Positions 9,522-21,589 of a stretch of DNA of 64,000 bases are shown here, in pieces (positions within the stretch are counted from its first letter, which is position 1; every line of letters begins with the position of its first letter). Under the pieces are notes generated by a model that saw only the letters and a list, made by a program, of their open reading frames with translations, did not search any database and was not told where the DNA came from. Source of the stretch: Dicaeum eximium. Taxonomy: Eukaryota; Chordata; Aves; Passeriformes; Dicaeidae. The DNA lies in contig VWZP01002231.1 of assembly GCA_013396995.1 (NCBI GenBank), forward strand, positions 290,248 through 354,247. The letters are read 5' to 3'. A program made the position numbers and the translations under genes.

Positions 9522-11413
9522 AAATCAGTCTCAGAGCAGCATACCATAGATACTTGGAAGTAGCCAAATAACCTCTATGTTAACTGCAGAGGGCCAGCAA
9601 CTAAAGTTAAACTTGAAAATGCAGTCAGGACAGATATTAACCTTACACAAAGGGCTTTGTTTTCTACAGGAATACAGCAATCGTAGCAGTGAATCCAGAA
9701 AATCAATCGCACACTTTTTAAAATGAATGCATCTCTGTTTTTCCTTAATGCATTTAACGAATGAGAGCATTTAGAGCTTTCTCCCTGCTTCTGGAATTTC
9801 AGTTATGTTTGTTGGGTGTATTTTAAAGTTTGTTTTTTAATCCCAGTTAGGTTTTCTTGTCTTTTCTTCATCCTTTCTTCCTGTTTGTGTCACTTAAATT
9901 CATGATATTCCTATTTAAAGTACTGCTAGAACTGGGCTGCTGTAAATGCCAGGTTTTCTCCTAATTAGCCTTGTCATGCAGTGATTATCATGCTATACAT
10001 TACCCTCCTCATTTTGCCAGCATGGTAGGACTCTGTTTTGTACCCGGTCAGTACGATTCTCACATCATTGACAAGGGTAATATGCATATACCTGAATGAT
10101 TTTTAGTCCCTTAAAAAAGAAATTCCTATTTTGACCTAGTGCCCACAAAATGTCAAATATTTTTATACCACATATAATATAGACAGCATATTTATAAACT
10201 ATAAATTTAACCATGGATTGTTAGTTTTACTGTAAATGAATAGTATATCCTTGCAGTACTTTCAGTGTATATTGATATCACAGTATACAAATCATATCTA
10301 TAAATATATATATTATTTTTTCCTAGTAAGGAAGCATTTAACTTTCAGTGGAACAACTGTCCATAAGAAAAATAGATGTTTTGATCATTGGGAGGGGTTC
10401 CTCTGCTGTATTAACTGCTCATGTTTTCTTTGTGTTAGGTAAAGCCAGTTTTTCTCACTATGATTTTGACATACCTCCTCTTTTGCGTGGTGTGAGTTTA
10501 ATACTTAAGTATTAACCGCTGTGAATGTCAAATTTGAAGATATTCTTAACCAAACCATTTTATATCCACATCTCTATTTTTGTATATTGTCATATTTAGC
10601 CCCTTCTCCCATCAGCTTCACCACGGTGATTTTGACAGGGAGATTATTTAATCAAGTGAAAACATTATTTGTGTAGTTTAAGGGGCAACCTAGGATACTG
10701 TTAACTCCTCTTGGACTCCAGTGCAGTGCTTTGAATTTGTTTTGCTGCAGCAGAGCTCACAGTATACCTGGTCTTTGATGGCATTGTGCATTTGCACCTT
10801 TCTTTGACATCACATCCTCTGGAGGTGCTCAGTGCCTTCACAGACTGGCCCTCTGACCCTTCTCTCTCAATACAAAGGTCCTGGGAGCTCCTGCCTCCTC
10901 ACCTTTGGGTATGGAATGGAGGATAGCAACTTTCCAGAGGTGCCTTTTGGGTTTTATTGTTCTCTGTTGCTTCTTTCCCTGCCAGTTTCAACTAAAAGAG
11001 AAGTTACCTGAAAATATGGCATGGGTTTGCAATTGATACTATTGACAAAATTAGTGACAAGTTATTCTTGCTAGCTGCCACTCATCTGGAGTACTGGATC
11101 CTCATTTGGATTCAGCTCCAAAGAAAACTGTATCATTGGGATTCCATCTGTGATAAAGGGTTTTTCCTACTAGTCCAGAATACCTGAGGAATCTTTAAAA
11201 AGCCTTGGTGACCTCCAGGCTATTGCTGTTGATCTCTGAAGATGGCGTACTAAGGGGTTTTCTGCCCAGCTTCATTCTAGGTTTCTAGGAATTGTGGTAG
11301 CTGTTCTTCTGGCTCTTCCTTGCTGGTGGAGAAGCTTCCTTGTGTTGTCCAGCAGGATGGATGTTGAGGAGGGTGTTTTGAACTTTAAGGGAACTCAAAA
11401 CCATATATATGAA

Positions 11414-11444
11414 GGGGGGAGGGCGGGTGTGCCGGGGTGGGGGG
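11414..11444 (+). promoter_or_regulatory. G-quadruplex-forming motif in the LRP6 3' UTR
   Basis: There are five runs of three or more guanines, separated by A, C, TGTGCC and T. This satisfies the usual G3+N1-7 rule on the transcribed strand. In an mRNA it could fold into an RNA quadruplex and influence stability or poly(A) choice. Only the sequence pattern is seen. Confidence 0.6.
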
Positions 11445-12798
11445 TGAGGCTGGCACACCGATGAGAATTAGAATTTCTCTGTTGTTTACATTTTTTCATG
11501 TGCAGCATTCCATGTGGGGTTCACATGTGGAAACTTGCACTAATGAACTCAGAAGAATATTGTATTGTTGTATCTCAGTCCAAGTGCTTGTACTGCAATG
11601 GCAATGGTCTCTTCTTGCAAAATGCTTTCCTCAGTGTGCCAATTTCTTTTTGAAAAACTCCAGGATGGTTGAGTTTAAGGAGTGGTATCCTCTTTCTGGT
11701 GTGGCTGGACTGCCTCACTGAGGCATCCCCTTGGAGGGAGCTTCCTGCAGGTAAATTTGTGTGTTAATTATAGCTAGGATTTGTTTAGAAGAAAGACATT
11801 CTCTGCATATGGATCATGCTGCCTCCTGTGCTGGTTTACATCCACTTAACCCAACTGAAGTCAGTGGGGCGGACATAGAATTCCATGACAGGACTTGATC
11901 TGGTCTTTCTGATACAGATGTTTCAATTTGTGCATCAAATATTTTGGGTGATCTGCCTCTGGGAGGTTCATGAGGGGAAGTGGACAGGTTGGGGTTTTTC
12001 ACTGAAAATGCCCAGCAAAGAGAACAGGCTGTTCGTTGCCTGAGCAGGAAGCTATGATCCAATTTTGCAAATACATGTATTTTCTCAGTAAATCTGGAGT
12101 AAATTTTTGAAAGAGGTGCTGATCTGTGAAGCTCCTCTTGAGCAGATCTCCAAATTACAAAAGCACTGATGTAACCACTACCCACACCTGACACATTCCC
12201 AATGGATCAACCCTGAGACTGAACATTTCCTCTTTGCTCCCCTTTGGCACTGAGCCAGTTGTGATTCATATTCTCTCCTTCCCTCAGTGGGGCCATATTT
12301 TCTCCTGCTTCTCCAAATGACTGAGGTATTGGGACTGTAGATAACACAGACATGCACATTCAGGAGATTGCTGAAGTGGGTTTGTAACACAGAGGGGATC
12401 TCACTGATGGCAGTGAAAATTGTTCCTGGTCCTTCCAGTTAAGCTTAAAGGTCCTTATCCTGCAGCATCAAGTACAGCAGGGACCCTTGTGTACTTTTTT
12501 CTGTCTCTAGACACCGGGCAATTCTTAGCTGGCTGGCTGGTGATGGGAATAGCTGGCATGCCCAGTCTGGAAAGAAACAGTCTGTTGTAGCTAAAAACCA
12601 AACCAAGACATTACAGCATAATTTGTTGAAAACTAACTTTGCTAGTTTAAATGGCAGCATTAATGAGACCTAAATCTGCCTTTTAAAGTTATACCTGGCA
12701 TGTCATGCTGCATGCAGTTCATAGCTTCCTAAGGGGCACTCTTCATTTCCCCCCTGCTTTTGGATACCAACGTATTTATTAGGAACTAACTTGGATGC

Positions 12799-12804
12799 AA
12801 TAAA
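12799..12804 (+). terminator. Candidate internal polyadenylation signal AATAAA
   Basis: Canonical hexamer within the LRP6 3' UTR, about 3.7 kb after the stop. It is a possible alternative end; a motif match only. Confidence 0.3.
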
Positions 12805-14236
12805 TGGAACACGCACGTGGCATCTGCATTTGAAAAAAGAATGGTTTCCATGAATATAAATTCATGCAACCTGTGCACATACATTAAATGAAATATTTAA
12901 AGTAATGCAAAATACATAAATGAGCCATTTGCTGTCAAAGGATTCATTTTGCCGTGAGTTGAAACTTTCTGCATTGTAAATTCCAGATTTCTGCCACAGC
13001 ATTTCCCTCCCCACGTGCATGTACAAATGTGTGTGCAGGTACCCAAATCTTTAATAATGGGCACTTACCCAAAGCTGACCATTTTCTCTTGTGCATAGAT
13101 TCAGCCTCCCTGACTCCCAGAGTGCTAATGCTGAGTGTTGTCCTGCTGTGTCTCACCTACCCTGGGCTCCTTTTGGCCAGGTTGTACAACAAACAGCAGA
13201 ACACCTGAATCCTTAATGCTCTGTCAGGCTGGGCAGGAGAGGAAGCACATTTTTTATCCTGTTCCCCTACTTTTGGAGTCTATTTTGCAGATGAGTAAAG
13301 CCCCTCTGTGTTTTGTATGGACATGAAAAGCAGTCTGCTGCAGCCCTAGCGTAATTATGAAGAAAATTGCACCAAGCTCCTTGACATGGGAGATGCTGCA
13401 AGTGAAGGTGCATGTGGAAAATCCCTGTCATTCCTATTTATTACACTAATGGGCCTTGATGGTGTTGTGTTCTCCAGCTCTGCATTGCTTCTCTCTTCAT
13501 TACTGCCCATTCTCTAGAGATGGCTTCATTGGTAGGTCCTAAACACAGTTTAAGACTTAAAGTAGTTAAACCTGTTCTAAGATGAAGAAAAGGCCACTGT
13601 CTTGAGTATTATTTCCATTCCTGATTGCTTGGCAAATCTCAGATTAATTAATTAGCACCATTCTGGGGAGAGCTGCTTGAGCTACGGAACACCCTGGTCA
13701 CATATGCTGTTGGATCAGGTGATTTCTTCAAAATATCTTTTAAGAAGAAATCAATCACTTTCTTTTCCTGACGTTTTTGCCTTGAGCATGTTTGTCACAC
13801 AGCATTGTTAGTAACAAAATCTGCTTCTGAACCTGTACTGTGCAGATTACTTATTAGTTCTGCAACAGAAAAATAACTGGCTCATTAAGTGCAAAAATAA
13901 TTTAAGCATTGCTATTCAGAAATTGCTTTCTTAGCAATGAGATCTTTTAAATTGCATTTTGGTATTGGTATGGCTTGAAAATTAACATTTAACCTAATGG
14001 CAGGTGACAGATAAACGTTGCCAATAAGTTAGGAATGAACTAATAGCTTGAAAAGGGTTACAAAACAGTCAATTTCTTTCTAAAAGAAGTCAAAAGACAG
14101 TAGTGATCCAAAATTTTCTTTCTTTTCCGTCTTTAAAAAGGTCAGGGAATTGTAGCCTTTATAGGGACTGGGTGATCCACACCAGAACTGTGCAGGGCAG
14201 GGTAAGTAAAGTGTTGGCCTTTTATTCAGGGTTGTC

Positions 14237-14250
14237 CTAGTAGAGGGCAG
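14237..14250 (+). promoter_or_regulatory. CTCF-like motif
   Basis: CTAGTAGAGGGCAG matches the CTCF core CCASYAGRKGGCRS with one mismatch. It lies near the end of the LRP6 transcript. About one such match per window is expected by chance, so this is weak alone. Confidence 0.3.
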
Positions 14251-14672
14251 GATGGTTGTAACAAACTTTTGGAGAGCCTCTTTAAATGTTCCCCTCTTGA
14301 AATGAACCAGGAGCAGCTTTGAAGTCCTGATTTAAATGGCTGTAGCCTTAAGCCATGCAGGGAAGAGGCAGTGGAAAAGGGAAGTGATTTTTTGTAAAGA
14401 GGATGCCACCAGCCTTAAGCTGAACTAGCCTTGTTTGCAAGTGAAGGATCTGGTGCTGCTTTCAGATTTTAGCTCTTTGTTTTGTTTTTGGTTTGTTTTG
14501 TTTGTTCTTTTTTTGTAAGCTTTAATCATTGTTTGTCATTGTCTTAAAGCCAGCTGGTGTCTCTTGTTCATCAACTTTGGTACGATGGTGCTTTGCAAGG
14601 ATGTATTTATATTATAATGGCCAACATTTGGCCAGCCCTATTCATTCATTCACTAACCTTTTTTTTTTGTAA

Positions 14673-14678
14673 AATAAA
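14673..14678 (+). terminator. LRP6: Candidate distal polyadenylation signal 1 (AATAAA)
   Basis: Canonical AATAAA, followed by a TG-containing sequence and TGTATATAAA. This is one of two closely spaced signals that likely define the LRP6 mRNA end. Confidence 0.6.
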
Positions 14679-14774
14679 GTGCTTTACTTGTACGGTGTAT
14701 ATAAACCTTGTACAAAAATCCTTTCCAATTATTACTATAAACTCAGTTGTAACAAATGAAATGTTGATTTTTAT

Positions 14775-14780
14775 AATAAA
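14775..14780 (+). terminator. LRP6: Candidate distal polyadenylation signal 2 (AATAAA)
   Basis: Second canonical AATAAA, about 100 bp beyond the previous one. A U-rich stretch follows at 14809-14820. It is the best guess for the final LRP6 end. Confidence 0.6.
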
Positions 14781-15572
14781 ACTAAAAGTGAAAAAGGAGA
14801 AGTATGTTTCTCTTTTTTTCCCAGCATCTGGAGGACAGGTAATTAAAGGTACAATGTGCATCTTTGCTCTCCATAAAAGTCAGAATGGGCTGAGTATTCT
14901 AATGCTGTAAAAGGCTCTGGAGACACATGGATTTGCAGTGCAAGTGATGATATTTTAAAGCTTAAAGTCTCAATTATAGATCCCTGAGACTGGTTTACAG
15001 GATAATACCAACCAGATTATTTTAACAAATTAATCTTTACCAGGTGCCAGGTGACTTTTTTGGACACTGCTGATTCTTGAAATCTCTATTGAAATGTTCG
15101 CCAAGAGAGAAGCATTTAACTTCAAAATGTAAAAGAAATTCCCCCAACCCCTCATCCTGTTGCCGTAACAAGTAATTGGAGAAGAGCCAGTTCTGAATTT
15201 ATAAGCTCAGCACAGGAATTCCCCACTCCACTTGCATCCACTGATCTTGGAAAAAAAGACATGGTTTTGTATTAGTGTGTATCTGGCTGTACTGAGACTC
15301 TTTTTGCAGACTCCACGCAATTTTTCTGCATGGAGGCATGGCACTTCCCATGTCAGTAAGTCAGGGTCTGCATTTATCAATCTCACAGAGCATTGTAAAA
15401 ATACCTCCCGTTCACTCTCAGCCAGGGTGCTGGGCTTACTTTGTTTCAAGGTGTTACATTTATTTTGCCTTGGAAAACATGCCTTTAGTTTGGAGCTGCA
15501 GGGTGCTGCGGTTTTCTCTAAAAATGCCAGTTGGGAATTGCTGCTGGACTGCAAAAGGCTCAACAGCCCTTC

Positions 15573-15600
15573 TTTTTTTTTTTTTTTTTTTTTTTTTTTT
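15573..15600 (+). repeat. Poly(T) tract
   Basis: Uninterrupted run of 28 T. It could be the reverse-oriented A-tail of a retroposed sequence, but no element body is recognised next to it. Confidence 0.95.
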
Positions 15601-17605
15601 GCATTTAAAGGATGGTGGCCACATTTAGTGTCTGTGCAGCTGTAATATGTTGTGTAATTACAGTGAGGGGCTGTCGTGCCAGCAGGAGTGACCAGCTGCC
15701 AGTGCTTGGGGCCAGCCAGAGGGGAGCAGGCAAGCTGGAAGAGGAGATGGCATCAGGAACTATCTGAGACACCTCAGCAAGCCCTTCCTTCTCCCAAAAT
15801 TCCCCTGTGAGCTGCACCTGTGTACAGCCTCTTCCCTGCCTTGCACCTCCACTCCCTCTCTAATGAGCACCAGACCTTGGCCTCCGAGGGCATTCCATGA
15901 GCTTTTGTGGCTCCTTCCTTAGCAGAGAGCCATTGTCCTCGCTGGGGAATCACACTCTGGAAATGCTGCTGACACTGATTCTGCACTGGTGCAGAGTGAG
16001 CAGCAGGGGAGTCCTGATACTGATCCAGATTTTAGGTAAACACATCCTGTGCTGAAAAGTCAAGGAAGAAATTACCAGAACATGACATCCACTGTGGACA
16101 GGAGGAGAGTTTGGAAATGAATTTTTTATTTGAATGGCTCATGAAGCAATAGATGCTTTAAAAAATACAAATCCATTGGTGTATTTTCCCTAACTTTGTG
16201 GTTTTTGGGAATGCTCTGTTTGCTGTAGACAGAGTGATTCCTCCCTAAATGCCACTGTATTCTTTCCATCCTGCAAATGTTTTAAGAAACCCTGTGGCTG
16301 CAGTATTGCTGTGCAGATGGCCTAATGTGGGCTGATGTTCTGAAGTGCAGCTGTGAGGGATTCATTGTTTGATGGAAGGAAACCCAGTTTCAGATGTTTC
16401 TAATAAAAAAACTGGTCCACCAGCAGCATAAGAAGGGAGGTTGATGTACTTGAAAAAATTAACTTCTCTCTCTTACCGTCCAGTGTGCTGGCCACAGGTG
16501 CGCTCCATGGAAATAGGAAAGACATATTTCCTCAAATTTTGAAAAAGGAAGGGAAGGGTTACCAACTGTCTCCTTCACTGGCATCCCTCTGATTCCCAAA
16601 AAGATCCAAAAAATGCTTAGAAGTAAAAAGTTAGAAGCATGGGCTTGTCATAAAGCTGGAATTGGAGGGACAGATTTTGGCAAATGGCAGCAGGATAGGA
16701 AGAGTTGCAGGTCTCTCTGTCAGCACAGGGCACATGGCAACAGGTGGGAAAGGGAAAGATGGGAGTTCTGTTGTTCAGGCTCCTTTGACCACACAGGTAT
16801 TTTTTCCTCTTGTCATTTAATGTTTGTATTGTCCTTCAGCTTTGAATAGCTCCAAAATGAGGACCAAAAAGACAAGAGGTACAATCATCATGTCCCAGTT
16901 GTTAATTTCTGTGAGTTAATTTTATGTTGGTGATAAAACTTCTGTATTTCCATGAGCGTAAAAGACAATGGGCAAAGCACCTGTAGAGCTGGGAGGGCTT
17001 GGCAAAATTCAGATCCATCATTTAATGTGGGATTTCTCCAACATCTTTTCCCAATGGAGCTGGCACTTGTCATTGTGCACAATTAAGTGCAGTTGCTGTC
17101 GGAAGGTACTTGGTGATTTCTTGGTGGATTTCTTGGATTTCTCCAGCATGTGCTGGAAGCCAGCTGTGAGTTACTAAAAATATTGTTTCAGAGAAAAGGA
17201 TTTAGGGTGAGCCTTTTGGTTTTGTTTTTGGCAGATGATCTTCCTTATTGCACAGTTGTGTGAGATCACTTCATATTTGAAATAATTCCCGGCCAGTCCT
17301 ATTCCTGTGTTATTTTGTGACATGGAAGAGTTGGTGAAAAGCAAAAAGCACTACAAGCAAAGATTATATTGAATGTGAAGATCCCTCCCCTTTGTCCAAA
17401 GGTACTTTGATACTTGTAAGCCCAAAAGTCCTTAGAGGTAATTAAATTTCACGTGCAGCATCAAGAGAAGAATGTTCCTTCTCTTCCTTCTGCATTGCTA
17501 CTGTGATAGTTTTATAGTTAATGATTTCTACTTTGGTTTTTTTCCAGACTGAACAAGTTCAGTGATCAGATGTATCTTTTACTTCTTTGTGGGCTTTTAA
17601 TGTAT

Positions 17606-17637
17606 TTTATATATATATATAATATATATATATATAT
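17606..17637. repeat. (AT)n microsatellite
   Basis: About 32 bp of alternating A and T with one phase break. Confidence 0.95.
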
Positions 17638-18049
17638 GCCTAGAAGAGCTCAATGCCTTATTTGTAATTATCAGCCATCTCCACTGTTTTCATTGCAATT
17701 TTTTTAGAAAAAAAACATAGATGGTGGATTTTTTGTTTTATGTAGATTTTAATTTCAGAATGTGCACAAGAAGTTGACATCCCATCCATCTTGGGAACAG
17801 CTACAGCAAAATACTCAGCTCTGTGATAGCTGTGAAAGCACCAATCTTCACCCATTCTTGGGCTGCTAGAAAAAGGGACCCTGAGGCCAGAAAGTAATTA
17901 GTCGACTTACTTTAAGGCTGAGATGCTTGATAATGTCCCTACTGAATCCTCATTAATAAACTTTGAACTCACATGGATGGTGTTAATACCAGATTTGTTC
18001 CCAGTTGTTTCCAGTTTCATCCTTGCTGTGCTTGAGCCACTACCTGTAG

Positions 18050-18085
18050 GTAAAATGATGATCCCTTCCAACCCTTTTTTTGAAA
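18050..18085 (+). mobile_element. Possible short CR1 3' tail
   Basis: GATGATCCCTTCCAACCC is the typical avian CR1 3'-terminal wording. The flanks show no clear continuation, so this is either a very short truncated copy or chance. Confidence 0.4.
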
Positions 18086-19415
18086 ACTCCTAGTCTTAAA
18101 TGCTGGCAATTAGGATGTTCTGCAGGTCTCCTGCTCCTTTTCCTTGTGTGAGAGACCCTGGGGAGTGATTCCATGAAGATCTGCATTATCCTGTGCTTTG
18201 TCCTGTGCTCTGTCCAAGCAGGAGAGGAGGTGGCAGCCTCAACCCACTTCCTTTCCCCAGAGCTGAAGTACAAAACATAAGGTGCTGGGGTGCTGAGGGG
18301 AAAGTTACCTCACACCCCCACAATTAGAGCAAAATACACTTTCTAAATCTTAAAACCTTTTCCAAAGGCAGAAAGTAAAAATAAAACTTAGCCTTCAAAG
18401 TGATTGTGAGTCACACCCCTTTCAAAGCATTTCCACGAATTTCTTGAAGTTTCTTTCCAGTGTGTATTCCAAACATTTTTGTGGAAGTGATAAATTTTTC
18501 CTGTCTCACATTTTATTTTGATCCATCAAACTGGCCCTCATTTTGGTTTTTCTTCTGGCACTAATGGCTGATTTGTGTTCTTTAACTGAATGCAGACACT
18601 GTGTCCAACATGACAGGCCCTAGCACTCAAAAATGGGATATTGTCTTTCCTACTTGCCTTAATTGAGAGCAGAGGGGTGACCTCAGCCCTGAACTCTGCC
18701 CTTTCACACATTGCTTCATGCTAAGGTACAACAGAACACCTGCAAGTTCCCGGGGGGACAGAAATCCATTTTCAGGCAGGACCTAGGATCCAGTATATGT
18801 TCTGTGGTCTGTTAGATGTCCAGTCTGGGTTTCAGGCTTGGAGTTGGGTGTTTAAACCTTCAAGATTTGGGGTTTTCATCTTGTGTCCTTTCATGACTGA
18901 ATTTAGGACTTCGTGTGCTGAGGTCCCCATCACTTAAACCAGCACAGGACCTCTGGTGTTAAGCAGCCCTTGAGTTTCTTTGTGAACTGGGAGGGTTCAG
19001 CAATAGCCACTCTGGACTGGCCACAGTGGAAGTGTAAGAGATGAAGCCCCACTCTCCCAAACTGGGATACAGATGGTGCAAACCAGGAGGCAGCAGTGGC
19101 TGAAGGGGTGTTTTCTTTGCTGCTCAGCCTGGTGATAATGGCTGAAGCAATCCCTACCCCACAGAAGATCTTTGTAACTCAGGTGTACACAGGGAGGCAC
19201 CTTGCCCATGACCCAAACTCACACCAATTTGATGAAAAAAAAAGAACAAACCAAACCCAAGCCAGCTGTAGCCAGACACACAGCTGCTTTAAATAGAGAG
19301 GGTGCAGGTGCTTTTTGTGTATTCCTGGAGTGCAAAAGCTTTTTGGTATGTTTCTCTTCAAGTGTTTGGAAAAGTCTGCCTTCTGGACTCTCTTGCACTG
19401 TCATATTGGTTTGGA

Positions 19416-19450
19416 GGAAGACTACTGTACCTGGTAGTCAGTAGTCTTCC
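19416..19450. other. Perfect 12-bp inverted repeat (hairpin)
   Basis: GGAAGACTACTG is followed, after an 11-base loop, by its exact reverse complement CAGTAGTCTTCC. The loop itself contains TACC and GGTA, which can pair. The stem is too short for a standard pre-miRNA unless the flanks pair imperfectly, which I do not see. Confidence 0.85.
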
Positions 19451-21589
19451 AAGTTATAATGCTTTGGAAAAAACCTGAGATAGCAAAGCTGCACTGATTT
19501 GTTGTTTTGTATGATGGCTATCAGCAGTTATTTCAATGTAAACAGTAAAAATGAGAGAGAAAGTTCATACCCCTACCTCTGATTGGTCCTAGAACCTTCA
19601 CCAACTAAAAAATTTTAATTTCACTACAGGCATCTATACTGAATCCTTAGGCACTGCTGGCAGCACCAAGGACTTCCTTCAGGCCTTGCTTGACAAAAAG
19701 AGTCCACATTTGCCTGCATTTCTGCCACAGACACAGGCAGAGAGCTCAGTCTGAGCAGTGATTTGCTACTTGGTGCAGGCTGTCCTCTTGCCTGGGGAGC
19801 AAACAGGACCAACCCAGTTAATGCTTCCAGGCACAGATAATTTCAGCTTGGGGGAGCAGGGAGGATAATACTGGTGGAATTCTCCAAGACATTGTATTAC
19901 ATCAGCAGGGCTAAGAACAGCTAGCTGCATTCTGGCATTGAAGAAAACCCAGGTTCAGATCTCCAGGGAAGATATCATAAGCATAATCCAAAGTTTCCAT
20001 TGCAGTGCTGTGTGTAATTAGTATTTAAGGCAGGGCCACTGCAGTGGCAGATGGAAAGTTCCACTTTGGGTTTTAGACTTCTGAAAATTATCTCCCTCCA
20101 GCAACCAGGGATGAATTTGGTTGGTTTCTCTTTCAGCCTGCCAGCTTTGGCTGGGAAACATCTGAGCTTCCCCTAAAAGAAAAGAGCCATGTTTGACATG
20201 GGTCTGCCAAAAGGACTCTGGGGTGGAAAGACGAGGGGCAGAGTAGATTAAAGGCCAGCATAGAGATAATATCAGTCAGTAAAACTGCTGACTCTAGAAA
20301 TAAATTTTTGGAACCCATCACTTCCACCTCCCCAGGCAGGAAAATGTATCATCTCTGCATTTTGTACAGTGAAAAGTTTTCTACTTTGGCTGCAGCAGGT
20401 ACCCAGTGGAGCAAGACATGGGACACAGGAGAAACGTTCTTGAGGGCTGACTAGGAAGGATCGCAGTAGCTCCAAGCCCAGAATGTCTTCTAACCCCATC
20501 CCACAACCTGCTGTGTTGGATATCATGCAACAGCACCAGAATTCCTGACTCACTGCTGGAGTTTGCACCACCCCTGGCAAGAGTAGCCCAGGTTAACAAA
20601 CAAGCACAGCATCAGCTCTAATGGTTTGTGCCTGGTTCTCACCCCTTCACTCACACTGCAACATCCCAGCTGTGAACTTTTAACCCTGAACTTGTTCCAG
20701 ATTGTGAGCCTGTGCAGCAGACAAGTCCCAGGCAGTAAATCCACTTCCAGACAAGTGCCTGAGCACAGGGGAATGGAGCTGTTCCCCTCTGTGCCTCACT
20801 GCAATTCACCTCCCACCTGTCTGCTGCCTTTCTGCCCACTCACATGTGTGTGTTGGGAGCAGCATTCTGCTCACCTGTGGGCAGCCTGAGAAGGGGAAGA
20901 CTGTGTGATGCTGTGAGAAGAACCAAGGATGCCTTCTATGACTCATCTGGTTTTGGAGAAATGCTGGATTTCCCATCATTTCCTGAGAGCTGAAGCAAAG
21001 GTGAGTTAACAGGCAAGTAAATTATTTGGGTTTGACTGAAGGCTGTTTTCTACTATTTCTGCTTCCTGCTTACTTGCTGGAGCAAGGAACACTGTGGCCA
21101 TGAGCTGGTACAGAGCTCCTTTGTGCAACATGTGTGCACATGGACAGTGGGAGCTCCTTACCTGATGCTGTAGCTGCTCCAGGGAACAGCAGGGGCACAG
21201 GTCCCAGTCTGCTGGCAGCACAGTCTGTCCCACTAGGCTGGCTCCCTTTAACACAGCAGAAATCAGCTGCAGGACTCACCCAGCACCCTTTTAAAATAAA
21301 TCCCTCCATCGCCTGCACAGGGCTAAATGCTGCTGTTGCAACCCCAACACACAGTGAAATCAGCAGGTTTTAAACCTAAACTTGCTGATATAACAAGTAC
21401 TGATGCTGATCTGGGTGGATGTACAAGAAAAATCCCAAGTGGCACTTCTTGTATTAACAATAAACCTTTCTACCTTTTGCAGGAAACTCCAAATAGGCAC
21501 CAGAGGGTCCTACAACAGAACACAAAGATGTTTTGTGAAAGATTAATGTAAAATAAAGGCATGGCCAGTCACTCTGAAATATGACTGGC

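Larger units (their letters stand above)
9099..14800 (+). other. LRP6: LRP6 3' untranslated region (end estimated)
   Basis: This sequence follows the LRP6 stop. The first 100 bp are GC-rich, then it turns AT-rich for kilobases without repeats, which fits the long 3' UTR known for LRP6 mRNAs. A candidate proximal AATAAA lies at 9516, another at 12799, and two at 14673 and 14775. The end is set near the last pair, because the sequence around 14.55-14.78 kb has the look of a terminal UTR: it is U-rich, with paired signals and the word TGTATATAAA. An A-rich tract lies at 9238-9271 and a guanine-quadruplex-like run at 11414-11444. The exact cleavage site cannot be fixed without transcript data. 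Confidence 0.75.
14801..21589. other. Intergenic DNA downstream of LRP6
   Basis: No recognisable gene. It contains a T28 homopolymer (15573-15600), an AT dinucleotide tract (17606-17637) and a perfect 12-bp inverted repeat (19416-19450). A short sequence like a CR1 3' tail lies near 18.06 kb. The small open frames are short, overlap each other and show no family signature. BCL2L14, the syntenic neighbour in mammals, is not recognisable here. Confidence 0.7.
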
